A stretch of 35,037 nt of DNA from Helicobacter sp. (GCA_022511145.1 JAFLSC010000021.1:1-35037); one strand, 5' to 3'. Positions 8,485 through 16,451 are shown, numbered from the stretch's first letter. The notes: generated by a model not told the origin, from the sequence alone. A program made the numbers and translations.

Positions 8485-8868
8485 ATGAAAATCGCTGTGC
8501 CAGTTTATGATGAGAGTTTGAGGGTTTTTAACAATACGGGGCATACACCCTTTTTTGCCATATTTGAGCAAAAAGGTGCAGGAATGTTTAAAAGTATCAA
8601 TTTTTTAGAATTACGACAAAATCCTCGAGCGAATCTCAAAGCAAGTGAAGGTTGCTCTCACAAAGATAACAAAATGAGTGAAGAAGAGCAAATCGCTCAC
8701 AAACAAGAGCATAATATTTTAGGAGAAATCATCAAAGATTGTGAAGTTGTGCTTGTCAAAAAGGCGTGCGTAAATACTGCTAAAGTCTTTGAGGAATGCG
8801 GAATTAGAGTTTGCAAAATGGACACACAATGCCTCAATGCTAAGGATTCTTTTAAAGCACTCAAATGA
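8485..8868 (+). CDS. dinitrogenase iron-molybdenum cofactor family protein (NifX/NifB-C/MTH1175-like)
   Basis: A 127-residue protein of the FeMo-cofactor-binding fold. It opens with MKIAVPVYDESLRVFNNTGHTPFFAIFE, the typical first strand and loop, here split by an insertion (residues about 50-72, charged, with EGCSHKD and HKQEH) before DCEVVLVKKAC and CGIRVCKM. Cysteines and histidines of the insertion could bind metal. Proteins of this family occur in non-nitrogen-fixing bacteria with unknown roles, and no nif genes are in the window, so nitrogen fixation should not be inferred. Its own promoter lies just upstream. Confidence 0.72.
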   Translation: MKIAVPVYDESLRVFNNTGHTPFFAIFEQKGAGMFKSINFLELRQNPRANLKASEGCSHKDNKMSEEEQIAHKQEHNILGEIIKDCEVVLVKKACVNTAKVFEECGIRVCKMDTQCLNAKDSFKALK

Positions 8869-8938
8869 TTTGAAGCTTGATTGGCTAAGTCAAAATCAAA
8901 GCTAAGCGGACAATTCCAAACAAGAATTTAAAAACAAA

Positions 8939-8956
8939 TTGGAACACCTTTTGCTT
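8939..8956 (+). promoter_or_regulatory. sigma-54 (RpoN) promoter of flgF-flgG
   Basis: TTGGAACACCTTTTGCTT. The GG at 8941-8942 and GC at 8953-8954 are exactly 12 nt apart, the -24/-12 architecture of RpoN promoters. It lies 35 nt before the flgF start, in line with FlgR/RpoN control of rod and hook genes in Helicobacter and Campylobacter. Confidence 0.9.
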
Positions 8957-8990
8957 TATCCTTCATTAAAAGTTTTGCTAAGGAATTAAA

Positions 8991-9824
8991 ATGCAAGGTG
9001 GATATTATAGTTCAGTAGGCGGTATGGTTACACAAATCAATCGGCTTGATGTGATTTCTAACAATATCGCTAATGCCAACACAACGGGATTTAAACGCGA
9101 TGATGTGGTGATTGGAGATTTTTTGCGTTTGTATGAGCAACACAAAGAATTTCTCCCCATAAAAGACCAAACTAAAGACGCTGCTAAATTCTACAATCGC
9201 TCACTCAATCGTGTGCCTCAAATTGTAGAAAATTTCACAGAACACAATATGGGCGGATTTATACCCACAGAAAATACCTTTGATTTTGCTCTAAGCAAAG
9301 AAAATGCGTATTTTATGGTGGAGACTCCTAATGGTGTCCGCTTCACTCGTGATGGCTCATTTGTGCTTAATGAAGACGGGAGATTAGTTACCAAAGAGGG
9401 ATTTCCTGTTTTACCAAGAGAATACCTTGATGGACCACAATACATTGAGTTTATTGATGGGTATCAAATAGAAGTTGATACAAATGGGAATATTTATATG
9501 CGTTCCTTGAATTTTGAGGAGATGAATGAAACAAACTTGACTTCAAATCTCGCTGTTGTTTCCTTTGAAAATCCCAAATACCTCAAAAAAGTAGGAAACA
9601 ATTTCTATGAATACCCTAGAGAAAGATTTAATGAGCTTGAAATGCTTGAGCAAAGCGGTGCGGTGCGTCAAGGATTTTTGGAAAAAAGCAATATCAATGT
9701 CGTAATGGAAATGACAGGGTTGATTGAAACTAATCGTTTGGTGGAAGCTTACTCTAAAGTCCTAAAAACCCATATGGACGACCTCAATACAGAAGCTATC
9801 ACAAGATTGGCTGCAAAAGCATAA
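8991..9824 (+). CDS. flgF: flagellar rod protein, FlgF/FlgG family (proximal paralogue)
   Basis: A rod component of the flagellar basal body, exported by the flagellar secretion system. The N-terminus contains the rod/hook signature LDVISNNIANANTTGFKRDD; the middle has ENAYFMVETPNGVRFTRDGSF; the C-terminus has the matching coil motif GFLEKSNINVVMEMTGLIETNR. Length 277. It is the first of two rod genes, like C. jejuni flgG2-flgG and related to H. pylori HP1092. Databases call this paralogue flgF, flgG1 or flgG2; FlgF is my choice from gene order. Transcribed from the sigma-54 promoter upstream. Confidence 0.88.
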   Translation: MQGGYYSSVGGMVTQINRLDVISNNIANANTTGFKRDDVVIGDFLRLYEQHKEFLPIKDQTKDAAKFYNRSLNRVPQIVENFTEHNMGGFIPTENTFDFALSKENAYFMVETPNGVRFTRDGSFVLNEDGRLVTKEGFPVLPREYLDGPQYIEFIDGYQIEVDTNGNIYMRSLNFEEMNETNLTSNLAVVSFENPKYLKKVGNNFYEYPRERFNELEMLEQSGAVRQGFLEKSNINVVMEMTGLIETNRLVEAYSKVLKTHMDDLNTEAITRLAAKA

Positions 9825-9845
9825 ATTTAATATAAAGGATTACCT

Positions 9846-10637
9846 ATGATGAGAGCACTTTGGACCGCAACAACCGGTATGCTAGGACAACAACTTCAGA
9901 TTGATGTTACTTCTAACAACATCTCTAATGTTAATACTTTTGGCTATCGCAAAGAGCGAGCAGAATTTGCTGATTTGTTTCATCAAGTCTTACAATACGC
10001 GGGAACAAGCACTTCAGAAACAACCCTAAGCCCAACAGGTATGGAAGTAGGTTTAGGAGTGCGTCCTTCTTCAATCCAAAAACTTTTCTCGCAAGGCAAT
10101 GTAAAAGAAACCGAGCAAGTACTCGATATTGCCATTAATGGGAATGGATTTTTTCAAATCGAATTGCCCGATGGCACAATCGCCTACACTCGCAATGGTG
10201 CCTTTAAAAGAGATGATGAAGGAAATGTTGTTAATGACCAAGGTTACTTGCTTGTGCCTAATATCACGCTACCTGATGATTTAAGAGAACTTACAATCGG
10301 GCTTGATGGAACGGTAACTGCAGTCGTAGGAAATGGGACAGAAGTAACTGAACTAGGACAAATTGAAACCGTGAATTTTATCAACCCTGCGGGTTTGCAC
10401 GCCCTAGGAGATAACCTCTTTTTAAACACTAATGCTTCGGGCGACCCTATCGTAGGCACACCCGGCTTGAATGGATTTGGGGATTTAAGACAAGGGTTTG
10501 TAGAAACAAGCAATGTTAAGTTAGTCGAAGAAATGACTGATTTGATTGTAGGACAAAGAGCCTATGAGGCAAACTCTAAATCAATCCAAACCGCAGATTC
10601 TATGCTCCAAATCGTTAATCAGCTCAAACGAAACTAA
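9846..10637 (+). CDS. flgG: flagellar distal rod protein FlgG
   Basis: Distal rod subunit of the flagellum. It starts MMRALWTATTGMLGQQLQIDVTS with the SNNISNVNTFGYRKE signature, has NGNGFFQIELPDG.IAYTRNGAF centrally, and ends with GFVETSNVKLVEEMTDLIVGQRAYEANSKSIQT, the FlgG C-terminal hallmark. Its 262 residues are the usual length. It follows flgF by 21 nt and shares its sigma-54 promoter. About 200 nt without a gene separate its end from the convergent perR-like gene; I see only weak A/T-rich inverted repeats there and no clear U-tailed terminator. Confidence 0.95.
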   Translation: MMRALWTATTGMLGQQLQIDVTSNNISNVNTFGYRKERAEFADLFHQVLQYAGTSTSETTLSPTGMEVGLGVRPSSIQKLFSQGNVKETEQVLDIAINGNGFFQIELPDGTIAYTRNGAFKRDDEGNVVNDQGYLLVPNITLPDDLRELTIGLDGTVTAVVGNGTEVTELGQIETVNFINPAGLHALGDNLFLNTNASGDPIVGTPGLNGFGDLRQGFVETSNVKLVEEMTDLIVGQRAYEANSKSIQTADSMLQIVNQLKRN

Positions 10638-10837
10638 AGGCTTTAGGGCTTTTAGTTCTTAATCTTTAAGACTAAACCCATTTATCAAGTGGATTCTAAC
10701 TACATTTTAGCTTTTTTATCTTACCTTGATTGTAGCAAAGTTTAGCATAAGTTCCCAAAAACATAATTCTTTAACTTATACCCATTCCTGCTTTCAATTC
10801 TTTAGAGATAATGAATAAAATTTTATGTCGTTTTGGT

Positions 10838-11248
10838 TTAGTTTTGGCAAAAAGAACAAAGTCCAACAAACGCAACTGAAGCAGTTTTGACTTTAAAATT
10901 TGTTGATTTTTCATACGACTCCCGCAAACCTTTAAGTGAATCATTCATCGGGACATCTACGATACTCCCGCATTTTTCACAAACCAAATGCACGTGCGGT
11001 TCTTTAATTAACTCGTAATGTTGCTTTTGATTAGGCAATCTTACCTCATCGATAATCCCTGCTTCTTGCATAGAAGCTAAATTCTTATAGATAGTTGCTA
11101 GTGAAATAGAAGGATAAGTTTCTTTAATATTATCATAAATCTCCTCAATACTTGTATGCCCTATTTTCTCAATTTCTTTAAGGATTGCCATTCTCTGGGG
11201 AGTAACTTTAAGCTGATTGTCCTTTAAAATCTTTTCAAACCGCATCAT
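10838..11248 (-). CDS. perR: Fur-family peroxide-responsive regulator, PerR-like
   Basis: A 136-residue Fur-family metal-dependent repressor. The winged helix carries TPQR and SISLATIYKNLASMQEAGII, closer to Campylobacter PerR than to H. pylori Fur. Regulatory-metal ligand candidates are His31, His85, His87, Glu79 and Asp98; structural zinc cysteines are Cys90, Cys93, Cys131 and Cys134. Asp at position 98 (the Asp104 position of B. subtilis PerR) favours a peroxide sensor, while Glu79 in place of an Asp is Fur-like. Two ATGs are in tandem at the start. It diverges from ffh. Fur cannot be fully excluded without a tree. Confidence 0.8.
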   Translation of the reverse strand: MMRFEKILKDNQLKVTPQRMAILKEIEKIGHTSIEEIYDNIKETYPSISLATIYKNLASMQEAGIIDEVRLPNQKQHYELIKEPHVHLVCEKCGSIVDVPMNDSLKGLRESYEKSTNFKVKTASVAFVGLCSFCQN

Positions 11249-11300
11249 AAGATTAAACCTTTTAAATAAATTACTTTAATAATTCTAAATGAATCCAAAT

Positions 11301-11329
11301 ATTTTACAATATTTTTTTTTCTTAATCAA
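11301..11329 (-). promoter_or_regulatory. putative perR promoter with an A9 tract in the spacer
   Basis: On the minus strand TTGATT (11324-11329), a 17-nt spacer and TAAAAT (11301-11306), preceded by TTG, lie about 53 nt before the perR-like start. Nine of the spacer bases are a single A run (11312-11320). A one-base slip would move the spacer off its 17-nt optimum. The promoter call is from sequence match only. Confidence 0.5.
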
Positions 11330-11396
11330 GAAAAATTATTTAATAATAAATAAATGGGGTAAGAAAATTTGCTTTTTTATAACGATTAAAGCTCAT

Positions 11397-11408
11397 ATGG
11401 TATAAAAT
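11397..11408 (+). promoter_or_regulatory. putative ffh promoter
   Basis: ATGG followed by TATAAAAT makes an extended -10 about 45 nt upstream of the ffh TTG start. The -35 is poor. The region between the divergent perR-like and ffh genes is otherwise very A/T-rich. Confidence 0.45.
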
Positions 11409-11452
11409 ATACTTTTTTATTATAGAATTTTATATTTTATGAGGTTAAAGAT

Positions 11453-12796
11453 TTGTTTGAAACCATTAGTGAAAATCTAAAAAGTATCGGTAATAAAATC
11501 CGCTTTAAAGATGATGAAAAAGCGTTAAAAAGAGCATTAGATGAGTTAAAAAAATCGCTTTTAAAATCTGATGTGCATTACAAAGTTTTAAAGGAACTCC
11601 TTACTACCATTGAGCAAAAAACCAAGCAAAAAGGTATTGGTCGTGAAAATTTCCTAGAATCCCTCAAAGAAACTTTTCAGACTATTATCACCGCACCCGG
11701 AAATTATGGATTTTTATTTGCTCCAAAACCCCCTACTATTGTGTTAATGGCAGGATTGCAAGGAAGCGGGAAAACAACAACCACCGCTAAACTTGCCAAT
11801 TACCTCAAAGGCAGACAAAAAAAAGTCTTACTTGCAGCTTGTGATTTACAAAGACTTGCTGCCATAGAGCAACTCCGCCAACTAAGTGTGCAAGTAGAAG
11901 TGGATTTTTTCTTTTTAGAAAATCAAAATCCAATCCAAATCGCCAAAGCTGCTAAAGAAAGAGCCATAGAGGGACTATATGATGTCTTGCTTGTGGATAC
12001 AGCAGGGCGATTAGCGATTGATGAAGAGCTAATGAAAGAGCTTAAAGCTATTAAAGAAGCTATTACGCCTCACGAAATTTTTTATGTGGTTGATAGTCTA
12101 AGCGGACAAGATGGCGTAAGAAGTGCGGGTGAGTTTCACAGGCTCATCAATCTTAGTGGTGTGATTTTGAGCAAATTTGATGGCGACAGCAAAGGCGGGA
12201 TTGCACTCTCTATCGCTCATCAGCTAGGCATTCCTTTGCGATTTATTGGGGTGGGTGAAAAAATCCCCGATTTAGAAGTTTTTATCCCTGAAAGGATTGT
12301 GGGTCGACTAATGGGAGCGGGTGATATTCACTCATTAGCCGAAAAAACAGCAGCGGTTATTAGCGAAAAAGAGGTTAAAGATATTTCTAAAAAAATCAAA
12401 AAGGGCAAATTCACTTTCAATGATTTTCTCACACAACTTGATAATCTCAAAAAAATCGGCTCAATGCAATCCATACTCTCAATGTTACCAGGCTTAGGCA
12501 ATATGGCAGATGCTTTAAAAAATGTGGATTTGGATAATTCTAAAGAAATTAAACAAATAAGGGCAATGGTAGGCTCAATGACTCCAAAAGAGAGGGAAAA
12601 TCCTGATTTGCTTAATGGTAGCCGTAAAAAACGCATTGCTAATGGAGCGGGGCTTGATGTGAGTGATGTCAATCGCTTTTTAAAACAATTTGAAAATGCT
12701 GCTAAAATGGCAAAGAAATTTTCTAACAATAAGGGTGGTATGAATGATTTAATGAACTTAATGAAAGATGCAAGAATGGGACAATTAAGGCGATAA
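11453..12796 (+). CDS. ffh: signal recognition particle protein Ffh
   Basis: GTPase of the signal recognition particle that targets nascent membrane proteins to FtsY and SecYEG. N domain (1-90), then the G domain with GLQGSGKTTTTAKLA (from 101), DTAGR, SKFDGDSKGG, and a methionine-rich M domain (about 320-447) ending MNDLMNLMKDARMG. Length 447 is normal. The start is TTG at 11453 with GAGG 8 nt upstream; this restores the family N-terminus MFETISENLKSIG. It heads the ffh-rpsP-KH-rimM-trmD-rplS run seen in H. pylori HP1152-HP1147. Confidence 0.96.
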   Translation: MFETISENLKSIGNKIRFKDDEKALKRALDELKKSLLKSDVHYKVLKELLTTIEQKTKQKGIGRENFLESLKETFQTIITAPGNYGFLFAPKPPTIVLMAGLQGSGKTTTTAKLANYLKGRQKKVLLAACDLQRLAAIEQLRQLSVQVEVDFFFLENQNPIQIAKAAKERAIEGLYDVLLVDTAGRLAIDEELMKELKAIKEAITPHEIFYVVDSLSGQDGVRSAGEFHRLINLSGVILSKFDGDSKGGIALSIAHQLGIPLRFIGVGEKIPDLEVFIPERIVGRLMGAGDIHSLAEKTAAVISEKEVKDISKKIKKGKFTFNDFLTQLDNLKKIGSMQSILSMLPGLGNMADALKNVDLDNSKEIKQIRAMVGSMTPKERENPDLLNGSRKKRIANGAGLDVSDVNRFLKQFENAAKMAKKFSNNKGGMNDLMNLMKDARMGQLRR

Positions 12797-12814
12797 ATGT
12801 GGCAGGTAAGTTTA

Positions 12815-12841
12815 TCTCAAGCAGAAGTTTTCTGTTTGAGA
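12815..12841 (+). promoter_or_regulatory. 12-bp RNA hairpin between ffh and rpsP
   Basis: Arms TCTCAAGCAGAA (12815-12826) and TTCTGTTTGAGA (12830-12841) pair over 12 bp with one G-U pair and a 3-nt loop. A smaller ACAGA/TCTGT hairpin follows at 12840-12854. No U-run follows, so it is not a standard terminator. It lies 42 nt before the rpsP start and could be a processing site or a ribosomal-protein leader element. Confidence 0.55.
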
Positions 12842-12882
12842 CAGATTTATTCTGTAAATTTTAATAATCCTAAGGAGTTTTA

Positions 12883-13119
12883 ATGGCAACAGTGATTCGT
12901 CTAACAAAAATGGGACGCAAGAAAAAGCCTTTTTATAGAATCGTTGTAACCGATAGTAGAAAAAGAAGAGACGGAGGCTGGATTGAATCAATCGGATATT
13001 ATAATCCTCTAACAGAACCTTCAAAAGTTCAGTTTGATGCTGAACGTCTGAAATATTGGCTAAGTGTTGGGGTTAAAATGAGTGATAGAGTAAAGGCGAT
13101 TACAAAAAACAATGGTTGA
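12883..13119 (+). CDS. rpsP: 30S ribosomal protein S16
   Basis: Small-subunit assembly protein. Starts [31 protein letters not shown] and continues [10 protein letters not shown], the S16 signature; 78 residues is the family length. AAGGAG precedes the ATG by 6 nt. Its last codons overlap the next start by 8 nt, so the KH protein is translationally coupled. Confidence 0.97.
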   Translation: MATVIRLTKMGRKKKPFYRIVVTDSRKRRDGGWIESIGYYNPLTEPSKVQFDAERLKYWLSVGVKMSDRVKAITKNNG

Positions 13120-13351
13120 GCAATTTATTAAAGAATATGTCAAAAAAATCGTTTCAGAACCTGATAAAATTGAAGTGATAAAAACAAAAGTTGATGCGAA
13201 TTTTTATGAGATTGAAATTCTCTCTTCAACCCTTGATGCGGGAAGATTGATTGGCAAAGAGGGCAAGATGATTGGTGCAATTAAAACTTTGATTTCAGGC
13301 GTTAAAGCAAAAGACGGAAATTCCTATCGCATTATTGTTAAACCTCATTAA
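13112..13351 (+). CDS. khpA: KH-domain RNA-binding protein (KhpA family)
   Basis: A 79-residue single KH domain. The GxxG-type loop is GKEGK in [17 protein letters not shown]. Its place between rpsP and rimM is conserved in many bacteria, and matches H. pylori HP1150. KhpA-type proteins bind RNA, some together with KhpB; the role in Helicobacter is not known to me. Both ends overlap the neighbours (rpsP by 8 nt, rimM by 1 nt in TAATG). Confidence 0.9.
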   Translation: MVEQFIKEYVKKIVSEPDKIEVIKTKVDANFYEIEILSSTLDAGRLIGKEGKMIGAIKTLISGVKAKDGNSYRIIVKPH

Positions 13352-13980
13352 TGATGGCAAGTAGCAAACCTAAAGATTGGGTATGTGTCGCAAAAATAGG
13401 CAGAGCCGTAGGGATAAGGGGGGAAATGCTTTTGCATTTACTAAGCGACTTTCCAGAATCCTTAAAACGAGGTTGTGAGTTTTTTTGCGATTTAGGGACT
13501 TTAGAGCTTGAATACTATAATCCCAAACGCTCTTTAGTGAAATTTTCTCAAATTAATTCCAAAGAAGAGGCAAAAACTTTTACAAATTTGATTTTATACA
13601 CCACGCAAGAAGCAACCAAAAAGCAATGTTTGCTTAAGGAAAATGAATTTTTTTGGTTTGAGATTATAGGTAGTAGCATTATAGAAAATGATGAACTTTT
13701 AGGCGAAGTGGTAGAGATTGAGCGTTTTGGGAGAGAGGACTACCTGCAAATCAAAACCGCACCTGCTCTTGTTGCCCAAAAACTTCCCAAAAGTTTTATG
13801 ATTCCTTACAATAAACGCTACATTTTGGAAGTACAAGAAGCAAATCAAACAGAAATTCCAAACGCTCTGCATTCCCACTCAAATTTAATCTCTGCTACCT
13901 CACAAACCACCACAGCCCAAAACTCACCCCCAAAACTTATTTTGGTGCAGTTTTGTAAAGCCATTTTAGAAAATAGCTGA
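13351..13980 (+). CDS. rimM: ribosome maturation factor RimM
   Basis: Binds ribosomal protein S19 and helps 30S assembly. N-terminal RimM barrel with [14 protein letters not shown] (residues 12-26), then a PRC barrel from about residue 98 ([32 protein letters not shown]). A polar low-complexity stretch of about 33 residues (163-195, rich in Asn, Thr, Ser, Gln) interrupts the PRC domain before the last strand KLILVQF. The rest is normal; total 209. Start at the ATG overlapping the previous stop (TAATG); a second ATG follows at once. The stop overlaps trmD as TGATG. Confidence 0.92.
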   Translation: MMASSKPKDWVCVAKIGRAVGIRGEMLLHLLSDFPESLKRGCEFFCDLGTLELEYYNPKRSLVKFSQINSKEEAKTFTNLILYTTQEATKKQCLLKENEFFWFEIIGSSIIENDELLGEVVEIERFGREDYLQIKTAPALVAQKLPKSFMIPYNKRYILEVQEANQTEIPNALHSHSNLISATSQTTTAQNSPPKLILVQFCKAILENS

Positions 13981-14684
13981 TGAGATTTACTTTTGTTACT
14001 CTATTTCCTCAACTCATAGAGGGATACTTTAGCGATTCAATCTTGCATAGAGCCATTTTGAACCAAAAAATTGCTATTGATTTTAAAAATCCTAGAGATT
14101 TTAGCCAAAATCGCTTTGCCAAAGTTGATGATTATCAAGTCGGCGGTGGGGCGGGATTGCTCCTAGAACCACAAAGTTTAGGGGATTGCTTAGAATCTAT
14201 TAAAAAAGAAAATCCTCAAGCTCATATTATTTTCCTAACGCCTTGTGCAAAAATTTTTTTACAAAAAGACGCCCAAAGATTGAGCCAAAAAAACCATATT
14301 GTTTTGGTTTGTGGGCGATATGAAGGCTTTGATGAACGCTTAATAGAACTTTATGCTGATGAAGTGCTAAGCATTGGGGATTTTATTCTAACTGGTGGGG
14401 AATTAGCCGCACTTTGTTTATGTGATAGCATTTCAAGAAATATTGAGGGCGTGCTAGGGAATGCGGAATCTCTCTTGGGTGAGAGTTATGAATCTCATTT
14501 ACTTGAAGCTCCAAATTTCGTTCGCCCTTATTGTTTTAGAAATTTAAATGTGCCTTCAGTATATTCAAAGGGTAATCACGCTAAAATTAAAGCTTTTAAA
14601 ACAAAAATAGCAGAGGCAAAGACGAGTTTTTATCGACCTGACCTTTATTTGCTATATAAAAAAGGGTTAAAAGATGAGAAATAA
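13980..14684 (+). CDS. trmD: tRNA (guanine-N1)-methyltransferase
   Basis: Methylates G37 of tRNAs using SAM and prevents +1 frameshifting. Trefoil-knot SPOUT enzyme: [41 protein letters not shown] and [17 protein letters not shown] are the substrate and SAM-binding segments, all intact. Length 234 is normal. Coupled to rimM (1-nt overlap) and overlapping rplS by 11 nt. Confidence 0.96.
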   Translation: MRFTFVTLFPQLIEGYFSDSILHRAILNQKIAIDFKNPRDFSQNRFAKVDDYQVGGGAGLLLEPQSLGDCLESIKKENPQAHIIFLTPCAKIFLQKDAQRLSQKNHIVLVCGRYEGFDERLIELYADEVLSIGDFILTGGELAALCLCDSISRNIEGVLGNAESLLGESYESHLLEAPNFVRPYCFRNLNVPSVYSKGNHAKIKAFKTKIAEAKTSFYRPDLYLLYKKGLKDEK

Positions 14685-15036
14685 ATATATCCAACATTTT
14701 GAAGATACTCAAATCGCAGGAAAAACACTCCCGCAATTTAAAGCAGGCGATACTCTAAGAGTAGGGATTCGTATTTCTGAAGGGGACAAAACAAGGATTC
14801 AAAATTTTGAGGGTGTTTGTATCTCTTTGCGAGGCACAGGAACAGGCAAAACTTTTACCATTAGAAAAATCGGAGCAAATGGCGTGGGTGTGGAGAGAAT
14901 CTTTCCCCTTTACTCTGTCAGTATTGATAGCATTAAAGTGCTTAAAATCGGACGCGTGAGACGTGCAAAACTCTATTATTTACGTTCAAGAAGTGGTAAA
15001 TCAGCGAGAATCAAAGAAATCAAAAAGAACGCTTGA
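14674..15036 (+). CDS. rplS: 50S ribosomal protein L19
   Basis: Large-subunit protein at the subunit interface. Motifs [28 protein letters not shown] and [22 protein letters not shown] are typical; 120 residues is within range. Starts within the trmD 3' end, with an AAAAG-like site inside trmD. Last gene of the operon, followed by a strong hairpin. Confidence 0.97.
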   Translation: MRNKYIQHFEDTQIAGKTLPQFKAGDTLRVGIRISEGDKTRIQNFEGVCISLRGTGTGKTFTIRKIGANGVGVERIFPLYSVSIDSIKVLKIGRVRRAKLYYLRSRSGKSARIKEIKKNA

Positions 15037-15058
15037 TTTATTCTACCTCTTTCTTGTG

Positions 15059-15088
15059 GAGGAGAGGATTGAAAATTAGCCTCTCCTC
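15059..15088 (+). terminator. rho-independent-like terminator after rplS
   Basis: A perfect 9-bp GC-rich stem GAGGAGAGG/CCTCTCCTC with a 12-nt loop, followed by TACTCTTTTG. It lies between the convergent rplS and methyltransferase genes and touches the stop codon of the latter. The U tract is interrupted, so efficiency is uncertain. Confidence 0.6.
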
Positions 15089-15825
15089 TACTCTTTTGTA
15101 AAAAATACGCTTGTCGCATCGCCGATAGGATAAAACTTTAAATCATACTTAAGTGCAAATTCATCAACGGCTTTTTTTGTTCCCGTGTAAAAAGGGTGTA
15201 AATAATCGTGAATCAACATAACTCCGCCTTTAACAAGTCGTGGATAAAAGAACTCGCAACCTTCTAAAATCGGCTGATACAAATCCACATCAATATTCAC
15301 AAAGCAGAATTTCTCATTTTTAAGCTCTTCAGTCGCACTTTCAGGAAAGTATCCTTTAATAAAGCGACATTTTTGCAAATAAGGCATTTTACTTTTAACC
15401 AAATCCAAAGAAGTATTACCAAAATCACCCGCTTTTGATTTAGAAAATTGTGCTTCTTTTTCCATATCTTTTTGACTAAAGCCCTCAAAAGTATCCAAAA
15501 GATATAAAGTTGTATCAAAAAATTCATTAATAAATTTAGCAGTATTTCCTTGAAAAACCCCAAGTTCCGCACAAGCACCTTCTAACTTTCCTTGAAACAT
15601 AGCAATTTCTCTGAGAAAATTAATCCTTGCGTATTCGTTGATATAAGTGTAGTTTAGGTTAATTTTCTCTTTGTAGGGTTGCAAAAACTTAATAACTTCA
15701 TCGATATAGTGATGAAAAAGTCCTATGAAAATTTCATCAAATTCAAGTTCGTTTAATTTTGAAGTGGGAAAAACGGGATATTTTTTGTTATTAAACTCTA
15801 TTCCCCCCCCCCATTTAAATGCCAT
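15088..15825 (-). CDS. TylF/MycF-family methyltransferase, main part of a phase-variable gene (currently OFF)
   Basis: SAM-dependent O-methyltransferase of the macrocin/TylF family: CAELGVFQGNTAKFINE (SAM loop), YLLDTFEGFS, FCFVNIDVDLYQPILEGCEFFYPRLVKGGVMLIHDYLHP. The readable frame begins at an internal ATG (15825) with no ribosome-binding site, straight before a run of ten G. The real start is probably the ATG at 15932 with AAGGAG: that frame encodes the first 40 residues and then stops just after the run. Changing the G count to 11 or 8 joins the two into a protein of about 280 residues. So the locus behaves as a contingency gene in the OFF state. The target is probably a surface glycan or flagellin sugar (inference). 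Confidence 0.85.
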   Translation of the reverse strand: MAFKWGGGIEFNNKKYPVFPTSKLNELEFDEIFIGLFHHYIDEVIKFLQPYKEKINLNYTYINEYARINFLREIAMFQGKLEGACAELGVFQGNTAKFINEFFDTTLYLLDTFEGFSQKDMEKEAQFSKSKAGDFGNTSLDLVKSKMPYLQKCRFIKGYFPESATEELKNEKFCFVNIDVDLYQPILEGCEFFYPRLVKGGVMLIHDYLHPFYTGTKKAVDEFALKYDLKFYPIGDATSVFFTKE

Positions 15826-15932
15826 TTTCTTTCATCTCTATCGATAAAGCCAAGCACTTCATATTCATAAGAAATATTCCAGAGAATCTGAACACCAACT
15901 TGCCCAGCACCATAAATAACTGCTTTTTTCAT
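15798..15932 (-). CDS. N-terminal part of the phase-variable methyltransferase (Rossmann-like domain)
   Basis: A 44-codon reading frame with a good AAGGAG 6 nt before its ATG. It begins MKKAVIYGAGQVGVQIL and continues YEVLGFIDRDERKW, the first beta-alpha-beta of the nucleotide-binding domain often found before sugar-modifying enzymes. It reads through the G10 tract into a TAG stop. The last residues line up in sense with the next frame (IEFNNKKYPVFP, typical of this domain), showing that the two frames belong to one gene. An extended -10, TGCTAAAAT, lies about 40 nt upstream. Confidence 0.8.
   Translation of the reverse strand: MKKAVIYGAGQVGVQILWNISYEYEVLGFIDRDERKWHLNGGGE
15803..15812 (-). 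repeat. poly-G(10) slippage tract in the methyltransferase gene
   Basis: Ten consecutive C on the plus strand, G on the coding strand. A tract of this length is typical of Helicobacter and Campylobacter phase-variable genes. With 10 G the frame is closed; 8 or 11 G opens it. Confidence 0.9.
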
Positions 15933-15992
15933 TTTTTCTCCTTTTAAATTGATTGGATTTGACATTTTAGCAAATTATTCTCTGATTTATCA

Positions 15993-16451
15993 TTAATCCC
16001 TCACCAAATCCTTATAGAAAAACACACCAAGCCCTATAAAAATCACAACCAAGCCGATAATTTTATACAGAGAAATCTCTCTTACAGGAAGCCCAAAAGC
16101 CCCAATTCTATCCATTAGCACACTTGAGAGAATCTGTCCTAAAATTACAAATAAAAAAGTGTTGGTGAGTCCAATTTTTGGGGTAAGGATAATAACGCCC
16201 AAAATAGCAGTAGCCCCCAAAACTCCACCTAAATATTTCCACCATTCTTGATGAGGTAGGGCTTTGATAGTGGGAGCATTTAACGCCCCATTAAAATAAG
16301 TAAGGGCAAACAAACACAAAGTGCCTATTGCAAAGGAAATAAGCCCTGCCATTAGAGAAGAACCCAATAAACCCTTGCTTAAAAGAGCATTAATGCTTGC
16401 TTGCACCGCCATCATTGCCCCTATGCAAAATGCAAAGATATAAAATAGCAT
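15993..16451 (-). CDS. DMT-superfamily permease, YdcZ/DUF606 type
   Basis: A 152-residue integral membrane protein with about five hydrophobic helices and almost no loops (IGAMMAVQASINALLSKGLLGSSLMAGLISFAIG, LGGVLGATAILGVIILTPKIGLTNTFLFVILGQ). Half-size drug/metabolite transporters of this family work as dimers; the substrate is not known. AAGGAG precedes the ATG. It has a MerR-type promoter of its own but no MerR regulator beside it. Confidence 0.82.
   Translation of the reverse strand: MLFYIFAFCIGAMMAVQASINALLSKGLLGSSLMAGLISFAIGTLCLFALTYFNGALNAPTIKALPHQEWWKYLGGVLGATAILGVIILTPKIGLTNTFLFVILGQILSSVLMDRIGAFGLPVREISLYKIIGLVVIFIGLGVFFYKDLVRD

Noticed and set aside
8485..8868. Nitrogen-fixation role for the NifX/NifB-like protein.
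   Set aside because: The fold is common in non-fixing bacteria and no nif genes accompany it.
10638..10837. A/T-rich inverted repeats between flgG and the perR-like gene.
   Set aside because: Stems are short or bulged and have no U tract; no RNA or terminator can be claimed.
11356..11374. GGGG and TTTGCTTT upstream of ffh, resembling a sigma-54 promoter.
   Set aside because: The GG to GC distance is 13 nt, not 12, and ffh is a housekeeping gene.
12812..13024. Minus-strand open frame across rpsP.
   Set aside because: Antisense shadow of a ribosomal protein gene; no start signal and no domain.
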